Assembly: GCF_020164485.1 (NCBI RefSeq)
Contig: NZ_JAIQZA010000001.1
Span: forward strand, 1 to 64,000
Length of the DNA stretch: 64,000 nucleotides
Source: Salegentibacter tibetensis
Lineage (GTDB): Bacteria > Bacteroidota > Bacteroidia > Flavobacteriales > Flavobacteriaceae
Reading direction: 5' to 3'
Below the pieces are notes generated by a model, which was not told the DNA's origin, ran no database searches, and saw nothing but the letters and a program-made list of their open reading frames with translations. This document shows positions 19,501-27,708 of this stretch, in pieces. A program made the translations under genes and the position numbers. Position 1 is the stretch's first letter, and each line of letters opens with the position of its first letter.

Positions 19501-20912
19501 TTTTTCGCAAAATCCACTAAAACAGTATTTACCCGGTCTTCGTCTTCCTGATCGTGGCGCATGATCTCGATATAAAGATCGTCACCAAATTCTTCTTTCC
19601 ACCACAGCAAAGCTTCTTCGGCCTGGTTTTCCCCAACATTTAAAACTTTGCTTGGCACTTCTCCATAAAGGTTACCGGTAAGCACAATAATATCTTCTTT
19701 GTACTGCTTTACAATTTCCTTATCAATTCGCGGAACATAATAAAACCCATCGGTATAGGCTTTAGAAGACATCTTTGCCAGGTTATGATAACCTTTTTTA
19801 TTCTTGGCCAACATCACCACCTGGTAGCCGTTGTCTTTTCGGGATTTATCGGCGTGATTTTCACATACAAAAAACTCACAGCCTACAATAGCTTTTAATT
19901 CCCTGGCCTCGGCAGGCTCGTTATTGGCAAGCGCCGCTTCGTTCTTTTCTTTAACCGACTTATTATAATCCCCAATTTCTTTCACAAAATGAAAAGCGCC
20001 CATCATATTCGCATGATCAGTAAGCGCTACCGCAGGCATATCATTTTCTGCAGCAACATTTACCAAATCCTTTATGCTGATGGTAGATTGTAGTACCGAA
20101 AATTGCGAGTGATTGTGCAAATGTGTAAAAGGAACCTCATCAAGTTTTTCAAGGTTTTCCTCGATCTCCTCGGTGGTGATTTCTGAGGAAGGTTGTTGCT
20201 TCTGAAGCCTTTTTCTTATTTCTTCGGAAGCTTTTTTAAGATTGATATGCTTTAATCCAATCAGTTCTATGCGCTGTGGATTCGCTTCTGAAAAATTCTC
20301 AAAATAATCTGCAGGTACATCCAGCTGTTCTTTGGTGAAAACGCGCTGTCTTAAAAGTTCCAAAAAACAACGGGTAGTTGCTTCCACATCGGCTGTAGCA
20401 TTGTGGGCTTCCCCAAAAGGCTCATCAAATAAAAATTCGTGCAGTTCAGTTAAAGTGGGTAATTTAAATTTTCCGCCTCGTCCACCGGGAATTTCACACA
20501 TCCTGGCAGTAACTTCAGTACAGGTATCTAAAACCGGCAACTGCTGCAGCGTATTTTCCATCGCTTCCCTATGGAATTCCGCACCCATAATATTCAGGTC
20601 AAAACCTACGTTTTGCCCGACCACAAATTTGGTTTTATTTAAGGCTTCCTGAAATTTCTCCAGCATTTCAGAAAGAGGAACACCTTCTTCTGCAGCTAGC
20701 TCGGTAGAAATTCCGTGGACTTTCTCGGCATCATAAGGAATATTGAAACCTTCAGGCTTTACCAGGTAATCCTGACTTTCGATTAAATTCCCCATCCCGT
20801 CGTGTAACTGCCAGGCAATTTGTATACATCTTGGCCAGTTGTCAGAATCGGTTAAGGGAGCATCCCAGCGTTTGGGAAGACCGGTAGTTTCAGTATCAAA
20901 AATTAGGTACAT
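16521..20912 (-). CDS. dnaE: DNA polymerase III alpha subunit with fused N-terminal proofreading exonuclease
   Basis: Replicative polymerase of 1463 residues, about 300 longer than E. coli DnaE because a DnaQ-like DEDDh exonuclease occupies residues 1-190 (FDTETTG at 5-11, NVGFDLN, and HNATADVEAT). A PHP domain follows from about 260 (FTHLHNHSQFSVLQ). The family-C catalytic core has PDIDIDFDD near residue 688, and an OB-fold lies near 1290-1340. All exonuclease acidic residues and the PHP His motif look intact. Proofreading and synthesis therefore reside in one chain, as I recall for many Bacteroidetes. Confidence 0.96.
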   Translation of the reverse strand: MYLIFDTETTGLPKRWDAPLTDSDNWPRCIQIAWQLHDGMGNLIESQDYLVKPEGFNIPYDAEKVHGISTELAAEEGVPLSEMLEKFQEALNKTKFVVGQNVGFDLNIMGAEFHREAMENTLQQLPVLDTCTEVTARMCEIPGGRGGKFKLPTLTELHEFLFDEPFGEAHNATADVEATTRCFLELLRQRVFTKEQLDVPADYFENFSEANPQRIELIGLKHINLKKASEEIRKRLQKQQPSSEITTEEIEENLEKLDEVPFTHLHNHSQFSVLQSTISIKDLVNVAAENDMPAVALTDHANMMGAFHFVKEIGDYNKSVKEKNEAALANNEPAEARELKAIVGCEFFVCENHADKSRKDNGYQVVMLAKNKKGYHNLAKMSSKAYTDGFYYVPRIDKEIVKQYKEDIIVLTGNLYGEVPSKVLNVGENQAEEALLWWKEEFGDDLYIEIMRHDQEDEDRVNTVLVDFAKKHKINLVATNNTYYCAKEDANAHDILLCIKDGEKQATPIGRGRGYRYGLPNQEYYFKSGEEMKNLFKDLPQAISNVQEVVDKIEPFELARDVLLPAFTIPDEFLVEEDKHDGGKRGENAYLKHITFVGAKKRYGELTPDIEERLNFELSVIENTGYPGYFLIVEDFIREARNLDVSVGPGRGSAAGSAVAYCLGITNIDPIKYDLLFERFLNPDRVSMPDIDIDFDDEGRSRVMDYVIKKYGANQVAQIITYGTMAAKSSIRDTARVLDLPLGDADRISKLIPTMSKLGKIFGMDEKELKKKFRSEDLEKVNELLNIAEGDDLEAQTVNQARVLEGSVRNTGIHACGVIITPGDITNYVPVSVAKDSDLYVTQFDNSVVESAGLLKMDFLGLKTLTLIKDTVQIVKGRHNIDLVPDEFPLDDEETYKLFQRGETVGIFQYESPGMQKHMKDLKPTVFDDLIAMNALYRPGPMEYIPSFIARKHGSEEIAYDLPEMEEYLQETYGITVYQEQVMLLSQKLAGFSKGEADVLRKAMGKKIFALLEQLKPKFLDGGEAKGHPRDVLEKIWKDWEAFAAYAFNKSHSTCYAWIAYQTAYLKAHYPAEYMAAVLSNNMNDIKQVTFFMEECKRMKLDVLGPDVNESFYKFSVNKDYAVRFGMGAIKGVGSGAVATIVENRKTEAGHYKSIFDMAKRIDLRSANKKAFENLALAGGFDGFGDTHRAQYFHDDGDGITFLEKVIKYAAKFQENENSSQVSLFGEASEVQIPEPVVPPCEEWGTMEKLRREREVVGIYISGHPLDDFRYEMDYFCNSKLGEFNDLEKCVNRDLTFGGVISDVQHRVSKMGKGWAMFSVEDYTDTYEFRMFGEEYLKFRHFLVPNSFVHIKIFVKEGWTNKETGKKGDPRIQFNNIYLLHDVMDQFAKKLTIQLDIADLQEEKITWFKDIFRTHRGEHKLNFVVYEMKEQVKLHMPSKKQKVKISQELLQTLEDEQVMYKLN

Positions 20913-21083
20913 GTACGGCGAAAATTAGGAATTAAGCTGAATTTCAGGCGATTATTTCAGAAGAAAAAACACCTGCTTCGAGGCTAAAATTACATATAAT
21001 TTAGCGCAGCCTCAAGTTAATTTTTCAGGAATTATTAACGATTCATATTCCGCGTTTCACGAACCGATTATGTTTTTCAGCAA

Positions 21084-21127
21084 TAAAAAAAGCCTCACAA
21101 ATACCGTTTCCGGGAACCTGTGAGGCC
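21084..21127 (-). terminator. Terminator after the PA2169-like gene
   Basis: On the minus strand GGCCTCACAG pairs with the GTGAGGC before a run of seven T residues. It lies 70 bases beyond the stop of the 21199-21645 gene and before dnaE. Confidence 0.75.
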
Positions 21128-21198
21128 TATACGAACACTAAAAACTACTACTTCAATCAAACATCTGTTCGTACACTATTAATTTTCCAGTCTTATAA

Positions 21199-21645
21199 TC
21201 AACTCTGCAGCTCCATACTTTTTAGTTTATTAAGTGCGGCAGCAATTTTGTTTTTTTGCTTTAATAATATGTTTGCAGTAGACGGCGGAACATCCGGGTC
21301 TTTTATAACCTCTTCATATTCTTCCACTGCTGCTTTTTCACCTCTAATTGCTTCTTCTAATACTGATTCGTCTTTATCAGAAGAAAGGCTTGCCTTAAGA
21401 TTTAACCAGGTACGATGAGCATCACCGGCCAAACTGGAGCCTTTATCGGGACTTTCCCCGAAATTGCGGATTTCAGTTTTAAGCTCGTGGCCAAAATCGT
21501 AACGCTCCTGAGCCCTTTCAGAAAAAAAAGCCTTCAATTGAGGATTCTTAACGTTTTCAGCAGCATCTTTATAACCCTTTTCAGCATCATAATTCTTTTC
21601 AAGCAGTTCGTTAAGCGATTTTCCTAATTTTTCCGAATATTTCAT
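21199..21645 (-). CDS. PA2169 / DUF2383 family four-helix protein
   Basis: 148 residues, almost entirely helical. The pattern of paired helices (LNELLEKNYDAEKGYKDAAENV, then RAQERYDFGHEL, then EAIRGEKAAVEEYEEVI) is that of the ferritin-like DUF2383/PA2169 group, whose members are linked to stress responses but have no settled activity. Glu/His positions that might bind metal are present. No signal peptide is seen. It is transcribed alone toward dnaE, with a terminator between. Confidence 0.8.
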   Translation of the reverse strand: MKYSEKLGKSLNELLEKNYDAEKGYKDAAENVKNPQLKAFFSERAQERYDFGHELKTEIRNFGESPDKGSSLAGDAHRTWLNLKASLSSDKDESVLEEAIRGEKAAVEEYEEVIKDPDVPPSTANILLKQKNKIAAALNKLKSMELQS

Positions 21646-21796
21646 AGTTGATATATTTTAAGTAAAAAATTTTATTTCCTACCGGTAAATATAAAACCGA
21701 AAAACCACAGCAACAATCTGTTTAACAGGGTTTAGCACTAATTAACTGCTTTTAACAGCCGACTGCGATTTTAACCAAAAAACTTCCTAATTTTCT

Positions 21797-21918
21797 TTAT
21801 CCCTCATTGAGGGTTTAATCCCCCGAGGCCTGCCCGAATCATTCAGGCGGGCTTGGCTCGAAATTATAAAATAGTTTTCCAATTCATACCTCGTGGGCTT
21901 GCCCCGAGGTTCTTGATT
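21797..21918 (-). repeat. Three-hairpin dispersed repeat, copy B (inverted)
   Basis: Reverse complement of copy A at 4575-4698 with only about four differences over 122 bases. All three stems are kept. It lies about 40 bases upstream of the rpsP promoter, in the gap between the PA2169-like gene and rpsP. Confidence 0.9.
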
Positions 21919-21959
21919 TTGCGTAGTTCAAAGCATTAAATATATTTCCAGCCAACTCC

Positions 21960-21988
21960 TTGTGAAATAGAAAAATATAGTATCTTTG
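21960..21988 (+). promoter_or_regulatory. Promoter of rpsP-rimM
   Basis: A TATCTTTG -7 element at 21981-21988 matches the Bacteroidetes consensus TAnnTTTG. A TTG at 21960-21962 lies at about the usual -33 distance. The transcript would start near 21995 and include the short hairpin leader. Confidence 0.75.
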
Positions 21989-22005
21989 CAGCCTTATTAA
22001 TAACC

Positions 22006-22020
22006 GGGGTCGGGAACCCC
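22006..22020 (+). promoter_or_regulatory. Hairpin in the rpsP leader
   Basis: The GGGGT/ACCCC stem closes a CGGGA loop in the rpsP 5' untranslated region, just 14 bases before the ATG. A leader for S16 has been proposed in Flavobacteria; whether this matches that model needs a covariance search. A similar GGGAAC motif is in the rplM leader. Confidence 0.5.
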
Positions 22021-22034
22021 ACAATTTAATTTTT

Positions 22035-22613
22035 ATGCCAGTAAAATTAAGATTACAAAGACACGGTAAAAAAGGAAAACCTTTTTTCTGGATCGTAGCC
22101 GCAGATGCGCGCTCAAAAAGAGATGGTAAATTCTTAGACAAACTAGGAATCTACAATCCAAACACCAACCCAGCTACTATCGAGCTAGATGTAGACGGAG
22201 CGGTAAAATGGTTAGAAAATGGAGCACAGCCAACAGATACGGCACGTGCTATTCTTTCTTACAAAGGAGCTTTGCTTAAAAAACACCTTGCTGGTGGCGT
22301 TAAAAAAGGCGCTTTAACTGAAGAAGAAGCTGAGAAGAAATTCGAAGCCTGGTTGGAAGAAAAAGAAGCTAAAATCGCTGCTAAGAAAGATAACCTTTCT
22401 AAAGAAGAACAAGAAGTAAGAAAGAAAGCTCTTGATGCTGAAAAAGAGGTGAACGCTAAGCGTGAAGCTGAAGCAAAAGAAGCCGACGCGGCAGCTGCTG
22501 CTGAAGCTGAAGGTGCTGCAGTAACCGAAGAAGGTGAACCAGAGGCAAATGTGGAAAAGGAAGTTGATCAAGAGACTGCCGAAGAAGCAAAAACAGAAGA
22601 GAAAAAAGACTAA
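22035..22613 (+). CDS. rpsP: 30S ribosomal protein S16 with long charged tail
   Basis: The first 85 residues are a standard S16 (MPVKLRLQRHGKKGKPFFWIV, then YNPNTNPATIELD). The total is 192 residues, so about 105 extra residues follow. This tail is very rich in Ala, Glu and Lys, is predicted helical, and becomes strongly acidic near the C-terminus. Long S16 tails are, to my knowledge, usual in this class. rimM follows after 13 bases, the classic rpsP-rimM pairing, but trmD and rplS are absent. Confidence 0.97.
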   Translation: MPVKLRLQRHGKKGKPFFWIVAADARSKRDGKFLDKLGIYNPNTNPATIELDVDGAVKWLENGAQPTDTARAILSYKGALLKKHLAGGVKKGALTEEEAEKKFEAWLEEKEAKIAAKKDNLSKEEQEVRKKALDAEKEVNAKREAEAKEADAAAAAEAEGAAVTEEGEPEANVEKEVDQETAEEAKTEEKKD

Positions 22614-22626
22614 TTCTTAGGCGGCG

Positions 22627-23154
22627 ATGACTAAAGATGAATGTTTCTATTTAGGAAAAATCGTTGCTAAATTTAGTTTTAAAGGGGAGGTGCTCATCAA
22701 ACTGGACACTGATGAACCTGAAGCTTACACAGAAATGGAATCAGTGCTCATTGAATATAATGAGAACCTGGTTCCATTTTTTATTGAAAGAAGTAATTTG
22801 CAAAAAAGCACTTTGCTTCGCGTTAAATTTGAAGATATTGAAACCGAGCAGGATGCTGAAGACCTTATAGGGGCACATACTTATCTTCCCCTCACCATGC
22901 TCCCCGATCTGGACGACGACCAGTTCTACTTTCACGAAATTATAGGTTTTGATGTAATAGATGCCACCCACGGCAATATTGGCAAAATCACCTCCATAAA
23001 TGACAGTACCGCCCAGGCTCTTTTTGAAATTCAGAAAGGCGAAAAGCAAATCCTTATCCCTATGAACGATGAGTTTATAGAAAAAATAGACAAGGAAAAC
23101 AATACTATTTATTTAACTACACCTGAGGGATTGGTGGAGTTGTATCTTGGGTAG
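22627..23154 (+). CDS. rimM: Ribosome maturation factor RimM
   Basis: 175-residue 30S assembly factor that binds S19 and helps mature the 16S 3' domain. The N-terminal beta-barrel starts at CFYLGKIVAKFSFKGEVLIKL and the PRC-barrel at FYFHEIIGFDVID. Length is normal. It is co-transcribed with rpsP, with 13 bases between the genes. Confidence 0.95.
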   Translation: MTKDECFYLGKIVAKFSFKGEVLIKLDTDEPEAYTEMESVLIEYNENLVPFFIERSNLQKSTLLRVKFEDIETEQDAEDLIGAHTYLPLTMLPDLDDDQFYFHEIIGFDVIDATHGNIGKITSINDSTAQALFEIQKGEKQILIPMNDEFIEKIDKENNTIYLTTPEGLVELYLG

Positions 23155-23208
23155 CAGACTCTAGTTGGCAGGTTTTTAGTTGGCAGTAGGCAGATTTCAA
23201 TACTCAAA

Positions 23209-23529
23209 TTACAAAGCAAAGGCCTCTTTTAGCTTTGTATTTAAGTGCTCTTTTTCCATTTCAGTTAATTCACCTAACTTACCAACAATCAAATTCTTAT
23301 CTAACGTACAGATTTTTGTAGTTTTAATTAGGGAAGGTTTTTTTAATCTATTAGTTTCAGAAGGATTTATTAATAACTCGAAAGAAGAGATTATAGCGAT
23401 TCGGGAAGTTATAAAAGCTGCAACAACATCCATTTCTCCAATATAAAGAATTACCGCCGGCCTTCGTTTGCTACCTTTCAAATTGGTAAAAGGAAAGGAA
23501 ACCAGTACAATGTCTCCTTTATTGATCAA
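23209..23529 (-). CDS. PemK/MazF-family toxin
   Basis: 106 residues with the PemK/MazF beginning GDIVLVSFPFTNLKGSKRRPAVIL and the later TSRIAI and KICTLDKNLIVGKLG strings. Such toxins are ribonucleases. The start overlaps the antitoxin stop by four bases, the usual coupling of type II toxin-antitoxin operons. Both genes look intact. Confidence 0.88.
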   Translation of the reverse strand: MINKGDIVLVSFPFTNLKGSKRRPAVILYIGEMDVVAAFITSRIAIISSFELLINPSETNRLKKPSLIKTTKICTLDKNLIVGKLGELTEMEKEHLNTKLKEAFAL

Positions 23530-23750
23530 AATTTTTCAGTTAGATCTTCATCACTATACAAGTCTTCCTCTTCCTCCAAAAAATGTAAAGACTTAGATTT
23601 TGCCGCGTTGTTTTGAAGGTCATTAACCAACTCCTTTTCTTCACTTTTTTGTAGCAAGAATTCAACAAAATCTGATACTTCTTGAATCCTCCATTCTGGA
23701 AGTCTGGAAATATCCTGCATTGTCTTTTTTAAAATCGTTTGCTTTTCCAT
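23526..23750 (-). CDS. Antitoxin of the PemK/MazF-type pair (DUF2281-like)
   Basis: 74 residues, first gene of the pair. The N-terminal half (ISRLPEWRIQEVSDFVEFLLQKSEEKE) resembles DUF2281 antitoxins. The C-terminal part is acidic and probably disordered until bound to the toxin. It should neutralise the toxin and bind the operon promoter; the latter is inference. Confidence 0.8.
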   Translation of the reverse strand: MEKQTILKKTMQDISRLPEWRIQEVSDFVEFLLQKSEEKELVNDLQNNAAKSKSLHFLEEEEDLYSDEDLTEKF

Positions 23751-23849
23751 AATGAGACAATTTCAAATAAATATAAGGATTTTTACGGTAATTATATTTT
23801 ACAACTTAGACCCTGAAATAAATTCAATGTGACAAAATATTCAAATACA

Positions 23850-23885
23850 AAAAATCCGCTCCCAAACCAGGAAACGGATTCTTTC
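23850..23885 (-). terminator. Terminator after leuS
   Basis: On the minus strand the stem AATCCG/CGGATT is followed by a T-run, 34 bases beyond the leuS stop. Confidence 0.75.
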
Positions 23886-23918
23886 AAATCTTCAAATTAA
23901 AAAATCTTCAAATCGCTT

Positions 23919-26777
23919 TTAGCCTACAATATTCACAATCTTACCGGGAACTACAATCACTTTTTTAGGTGCTCGTCCGTTTAATTGTTTTTGAGTTCGT
24001 TCATCTTCCATTACCGTTTTTTCGATTTCCTCTTTCGGCATATCCAAAGGAAGCTCCATGGTAAATCGCATTTTCCCGTTAAAGGAAATAGGATAATTCT
24101 TAGTACTTTCCACCAGATATTTTTCTTCATAAACCGGATATTCAGCGGTAACTACAGATTCAGAATATCCCAACTTACTCCACAGTTCCTCGGCAATATG
24201 CGGTGCGTATGGAGCGATAAGTATCGCCAGGGGCTCTAATATCTTCCGACTATTACATTTTTGTGCCGATAGCTCATTTACACAAATCATAAAAGTAGAA
24301 ACCGAGGTATTAAAACTAAATTCCTCAATATCTTCAGTCACTTTTTTAATGGTCTTATGAAAAGTTTTCAAAGAGTCGGCTGAAGGCTTTTCTTCGGAAA
24401 CCTCAAATTGTTCTCCGTTGTGATACAGCTTCCAAAGCTTTTTAAGGAAATTATGCACGCCTGTGATTCCTGCGGTATTCCAGGGTTTCGCCTGTTCTAA
24501 AGGTCCAAGAAACATCTCGTACATTCTTAAAGTATCGGCGCCGTAATCCTCACAAATATCATCGGGGTTTACCACATTGTATTTGGATTTCGACATTTTT
24601 TCGACTTCGCGTCCAACGATATACGCTCCATCTTTCTCGGTTAAAAATTTGGCATCCTTAAACTCAGGTCGCCATTTTTTAAAGCCTTCGACATCTAGTT
24701 CATCAGAATGATTTACCAAAGAAACATCAGCGTGAATTGGCTGCACATTATTTTTCCCTATCAAATTTTTAGAGACAAAAACATTTTCTCCTTCCAGTCT
24801 ATAAACAAAAGCACTCTGCCCCAGGATCATCCCCTGGTTAATAAGCTTTTTAAAAGGCTCTTCTACAGAAAGCTGTCCGCGATCGTGTAAAAACTTCGTC
24901 CAGAATCGGGAATATAATAAGTGGCCGGTAGCGTGCTCGCTTCCGCCTATATATAAATCGACATTTTCCCAGTATTTTTGCGCTTCTTTGGAAACAAACT
25001 CTTCATCGTTTCCGGCATCCATATATCTAAACAGGTACCAGGAACTCCCGGCCCAACCAGGCATGGTGTTCAATTCTAACGGGAAAACTGTTTTATCGTC
25101 AATTTCCTCATTGCTTACTACCTCGTTCGATTTGGTGTTCCAGGCCCAGGTAGTTGCGTTACCCAATGGCGGTTCTCCGGTTTCGGTAGGTAAGTATTTT
25201 TCAACTTCGGGAAGTCGCAAAGGCAAATGCCGGGCATCTATCATTTGTGGCATTCCGTTTACGTAATACACCGGGAATGGTTCACCCCAGTATCGTTGCC
25301 TGCTAAAAACTGCATCCCGTAAACGGTAATTAGTTTTACCGTAGCCGTGACCGGTTTTTTCCAGTTCCAAAATCACTTTTTGAAGTGCTTCTTTATATTC
25401 TAATCCGCTGAGGAAATCGGAATTCGCTATCACGGTTCCTTCTTTTCCTGCAAAAGCTTCCTGGGAAATATCAACGTTTTCAAAAATATTAGGGATCGGA
25501 ATTTCAAAATGCTTCGCAAAATCATAATCCCGCTGATCACCGCAGGGAACAGCCATTACTGCCCCGGTTCCGTAGCCGGCAAGTACGTAATCACCAATCC
25601 AAATTGGGATAGGTTCTTGAGTGAAGGGATGTTCAGCATAAGCCCCGGTAAACACACCGGTAATACTTTTCACATCGGCCATACGCTCACGCTCACTGCG
25701 CTTTGCACTAGTCGCGATATAAGCTTCAACTTCTTCTTTTTGCTGTGGTGTGGTGATCTTTTTAACCAAATCATGTTCCGGCGCTAAAGTCATAAAACTA
25801 ACTCCGAAAATAGTATCAGGCCGTGTAGTAAAAGCAGATATTCTTGCCTGATGTTCGGAAAGACTGCCGTCCTCCTTAACTTTTTTCAGGGTCTCACCAT
25901 ATAAATTGAAATGGACCATCGCGCCAACAGATTTTCCGATCCAGTTACGCTGACTTTCCTTTAAGCTTTCGCTCCAATCCAGTTGATTCAAGCCTTGCAA
26001 CAAACGCTCTGAAAATGCAGAAATCCGCATACTCCATTGCGTCATTTTTTTACGAACCACAGGATAACCGCCACGTTCAGAAACTCCGTTTACAATCTCA
26101 TCGTTGGCTAAAACTGTTCCCAGCTGCGGGACCCAGTTCACTTCGGTTTCGGCTAAATAAGTAAGTCGGTATTTAAGTAATATTCTTTGTTTTCCTTCCG
26201 AAGAAAAATTATTCCAGGTTTCTGCTGAAAATTCTTCTACATCATCATCACAAGCAGCATTTACCCGGGAATTCCCTTCCGAAGCAAAAATTTCCTCTAA
26301 TTCAGAAATAGCTCTAGATTTCTCAGCTTCCAGATCATACCAGGATTCAAAAAGTTGGATAAAGATCCACTGCGTCCATTTATAATATTCGGGATCGCTG
26401 GTACGCACTTCCCTACTCCAATCGAAAGAAAAACCGATTTTATCCAGTTGCTCCCTATATCTTTTAATATTCTTTGCTGTGGTAAGCGCCGGATGTTGAC
26501 CCGTTTGAATCGCGTATTGCTCTGCCGGCAACCCAAAACTATCGTAACCTTGTGGGTGCAAAACATTAAAACCTGAGTGACGTTTGTAACGCGCATAAAT
26601 ATCACTGGCAATATAACCCAGCGGGTGCCCTACGTGAAGTCCGGCGCCCGAGGGATATGGGAACATATCCAGTACGTAATATTTAGGCTTATCTGATGAA
26701 TTGCTGGCGCGAAAAGTTTGATTTTCGGCCCAGTATTTTTGCCATTTGGCTTCAATTTCGTTAAAGTTGTAACTCAT
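23919..26777 (-). CDS. leuS: Leucyl-tRNA synthetase
   Basis: 952 residues. The class I HIGH-type motif is HVGHP near residue 49 and the KMSKS motif is near residue 727. The editing CP1 domain lies between (GTGAVMAVPCGDQRDYDFA). An insertion of about 80 residues after WSREVRTSDPEYYKWTQWIF appears where many LeuRS enzymes have the zinc domain; it is acidic and fits the longer Bacteroidetes form. A terminator follows the gene, and it is flanked by toxin-antitoxin loci on both sides. Confidence 0.97.
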   Translation of the reverse strand: MSYNFNEIEAKWQKYWAENQTFRASNSSDKPKYYVLDMFPYPSGAGLHVGHPLGYIASDIYARYKRHSGFNVLHPQGYDSFGLPAEQYAIQTGQHPALTTAKNIKRYREQLDKIGFSFDWSREVRTSDPEYYKWTQWIFIQLFESWYDLEAEKSRAISELEEIFASEGNSRVNAACDDDVEEFSAETWNNFSSEGKQRILLKYRLTYLAETEVNWVPQLGTVLANDEIVNGVSERGGYPVVRKKMTQWSMRISAFSERLLQGLNQLDWSESLKESQRNWIGKSVGAMVHFNLYGETLKKVKEDGSLSEHQARISAFTTRPDTIFGVSFMTLAPEHDLVKKITTPQQKEEVEAYIATSAKRSERERMADVKSITGVFTGAYAEHPFTQEPIPIWIGDYVLAGYGTGAVMAVPCGDQRDYDFAKHFEIPIPNIFENVDISQEAFAGKEGTVIANSDFLSGLEYKEALQKVILELEKTGHGYGKTNYRLRDAVFSRQRYWGEPFPVYYVNGMPQMIDARHLPLRLPEVEKYLPTETGEPPLGNATTWAWNTKSNEVVSNEEIDDKTVFPLELNTMPGWAGSSWYLFRYMDAGNDEEFVSKEAQKYWENVDLYIGGSEHATGHLLYSRFWTKFLHDRGQLSVEEPFKKLINQGMILGQSAFVYRLEGENVFVSKNLIGKNNVQPIHADVSLVNHSDELDVEGFKKWRPEFKDAKFLTEKDGAYIVGREVEKMSKSKYNVVNPDDICEDYGADTLRMYEMFLGPLEQAKPWNTAGITGVHNFLKKLWKLYHNGEQFEVSEEKPSADSLKTFHKTIKKVTEDIEEFSFNTSVSTFMICVNELSAQKCNSRKILEPLAILIAPYAPHIAEELWSKLGYSESVVTAEYPVYEEKYLVESTKNYPISFNGKMRFTMELPLDMPKEEIEKTVMEDERTQKQLNGRAPKKVIVVPGKIVNIVG

Positions 26778-26833
26778 TGTTTTGTTTTTCTTAGCTGCAG
26801 GTTAAGCGCAAAGCGACTCCACATTATTGGCTG

Positions 26834-26841
26834 CAAATTTA
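26834..26841 (-). promoter_or_regulatory. -7 element of the leuS promoter
   Basis: On the minus strand TAAATTTG matches TAnnTTTG exactly, 57 bases upstream of the leuS ATG. No clear TTG -33 box is seen. Confidence 0.5.
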
Positions 26842-26970
26842 CAATTTTAAACCACTTATGGGAATTTAGACAGAAGGGATTAGAAGCTTATTTGAAATCT
26901 GAAAAAATTCTTTTAAAATACTGGTTTAAAGCTAATTTCTTATCTTAGTATTCTTCTAAAAATGCTATAA

Positions 26971-27192
26971 ATGAATATTCAGGAAGAAAAAATATCGCTT
27001 GCCCAATTATTAATGGAGACTAATGATCCTGAATTAATTAGGTCTATTCGGGAAATTTTAAGCAAGAATAAACCTATGGATTTTTGGGATGAACTTTCTC
27101 GCGACGAAAAAGCTGAAATTCAAGCGGCTGATAAGGAAATAGCGCGGGAAGAAACAACTTCTTATGAAAAATTCATTAAAAAACACAGATAG
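26971..27192 (+). CDS. Putative antitoxin of a ParE/RelE-type pair
   Basis: 73 residues. The helical, charged sequence (SLAQLLMETNDPELIRSIREILSKN, then DFWDELSRDEKAEIQAADKEIA) matches the small antitoxins that precede ParE/RelE toxins in Bacteroidetes. The stop is immediately followed by the broken toxin frame, whose GTG overlaps it by one base. With the toxin broken, it may be an orphan antitoxin. Confidence 0.75.
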   Translation: MNIQEEKISLAQLLMETNDPELIRSIREILSKNKPMDFWDELSRDEKAEIQAADKEIAREETTSYEKFIKKHR

Positions 27193-27493
27193 TGATTCGA
27201 ACGGTCATTATCACCAAAACTGCTGAGAGGAAACTTAATAAGTTATTTGATTATTTGAGTGTAAACTGGTCTGAAAAGTAAAGAAAGAATTCATTGAAAA
27301 ATTAGACCACGACCTTGAAATTATTAAAACTTATCCCGAAATTTTTCCTGAATCCTCCGCAAAACCCGGATTACATCGCGCTGTAATCACAAAACAAACC
27401 ACAGTTTTCTACCGATTTAATTCCACTGAAATTAAGATAGTCACAGTATTCGATACACGGCAACACCCAAATAAATTACACAAAGATTTATAA
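27192..27493 (+). pseudogene. ParE/RelE-type toxin, frameshifted
   Basis: Reading from GTG 27192 gives IRTVIITKTAERKLNKLFDYL, the usual ParE beginning, up to a stop at 27279-27281. In the next frame the protein continues (VKKEFIEKLDHDLEI, then GLHRAVITKQTTVFYRF, then DTRQHPNKLHKDL) to the stop at 27491. One base lost near 27275-27280 explains the break. The C-terminal half is otherwise well preserved, so the mutation may be recent. Confidence 0.85.
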
Positions 27494-27708
27494 CCCGGTA
27501 ATCTGATTTTTTTATACCCTAATTCTTCACCAAAGCAAATATGAAATTATTTTCCGTATTCATTAATATGGGGAATCCCTTTATTTTACTAAATTTATAG
27601 AGAATTGGCGATAAACGGGGTCTAAATTTAGATGCTTTACAAAATTTAAACCTTGAAAATCGCTAATAGACAACCTGATTAACTCAATTTTTTTTCTAAA
27701 ATTTCTAT

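Noticed and set aside
22314-22571. Minus-strand Phe/Ser-rich frame over the S16 tail
   Set aside because: It is the antisense of the Lys/Glu-rich tail, which gives Phe/Ser/Leu-rich translations mechanically.
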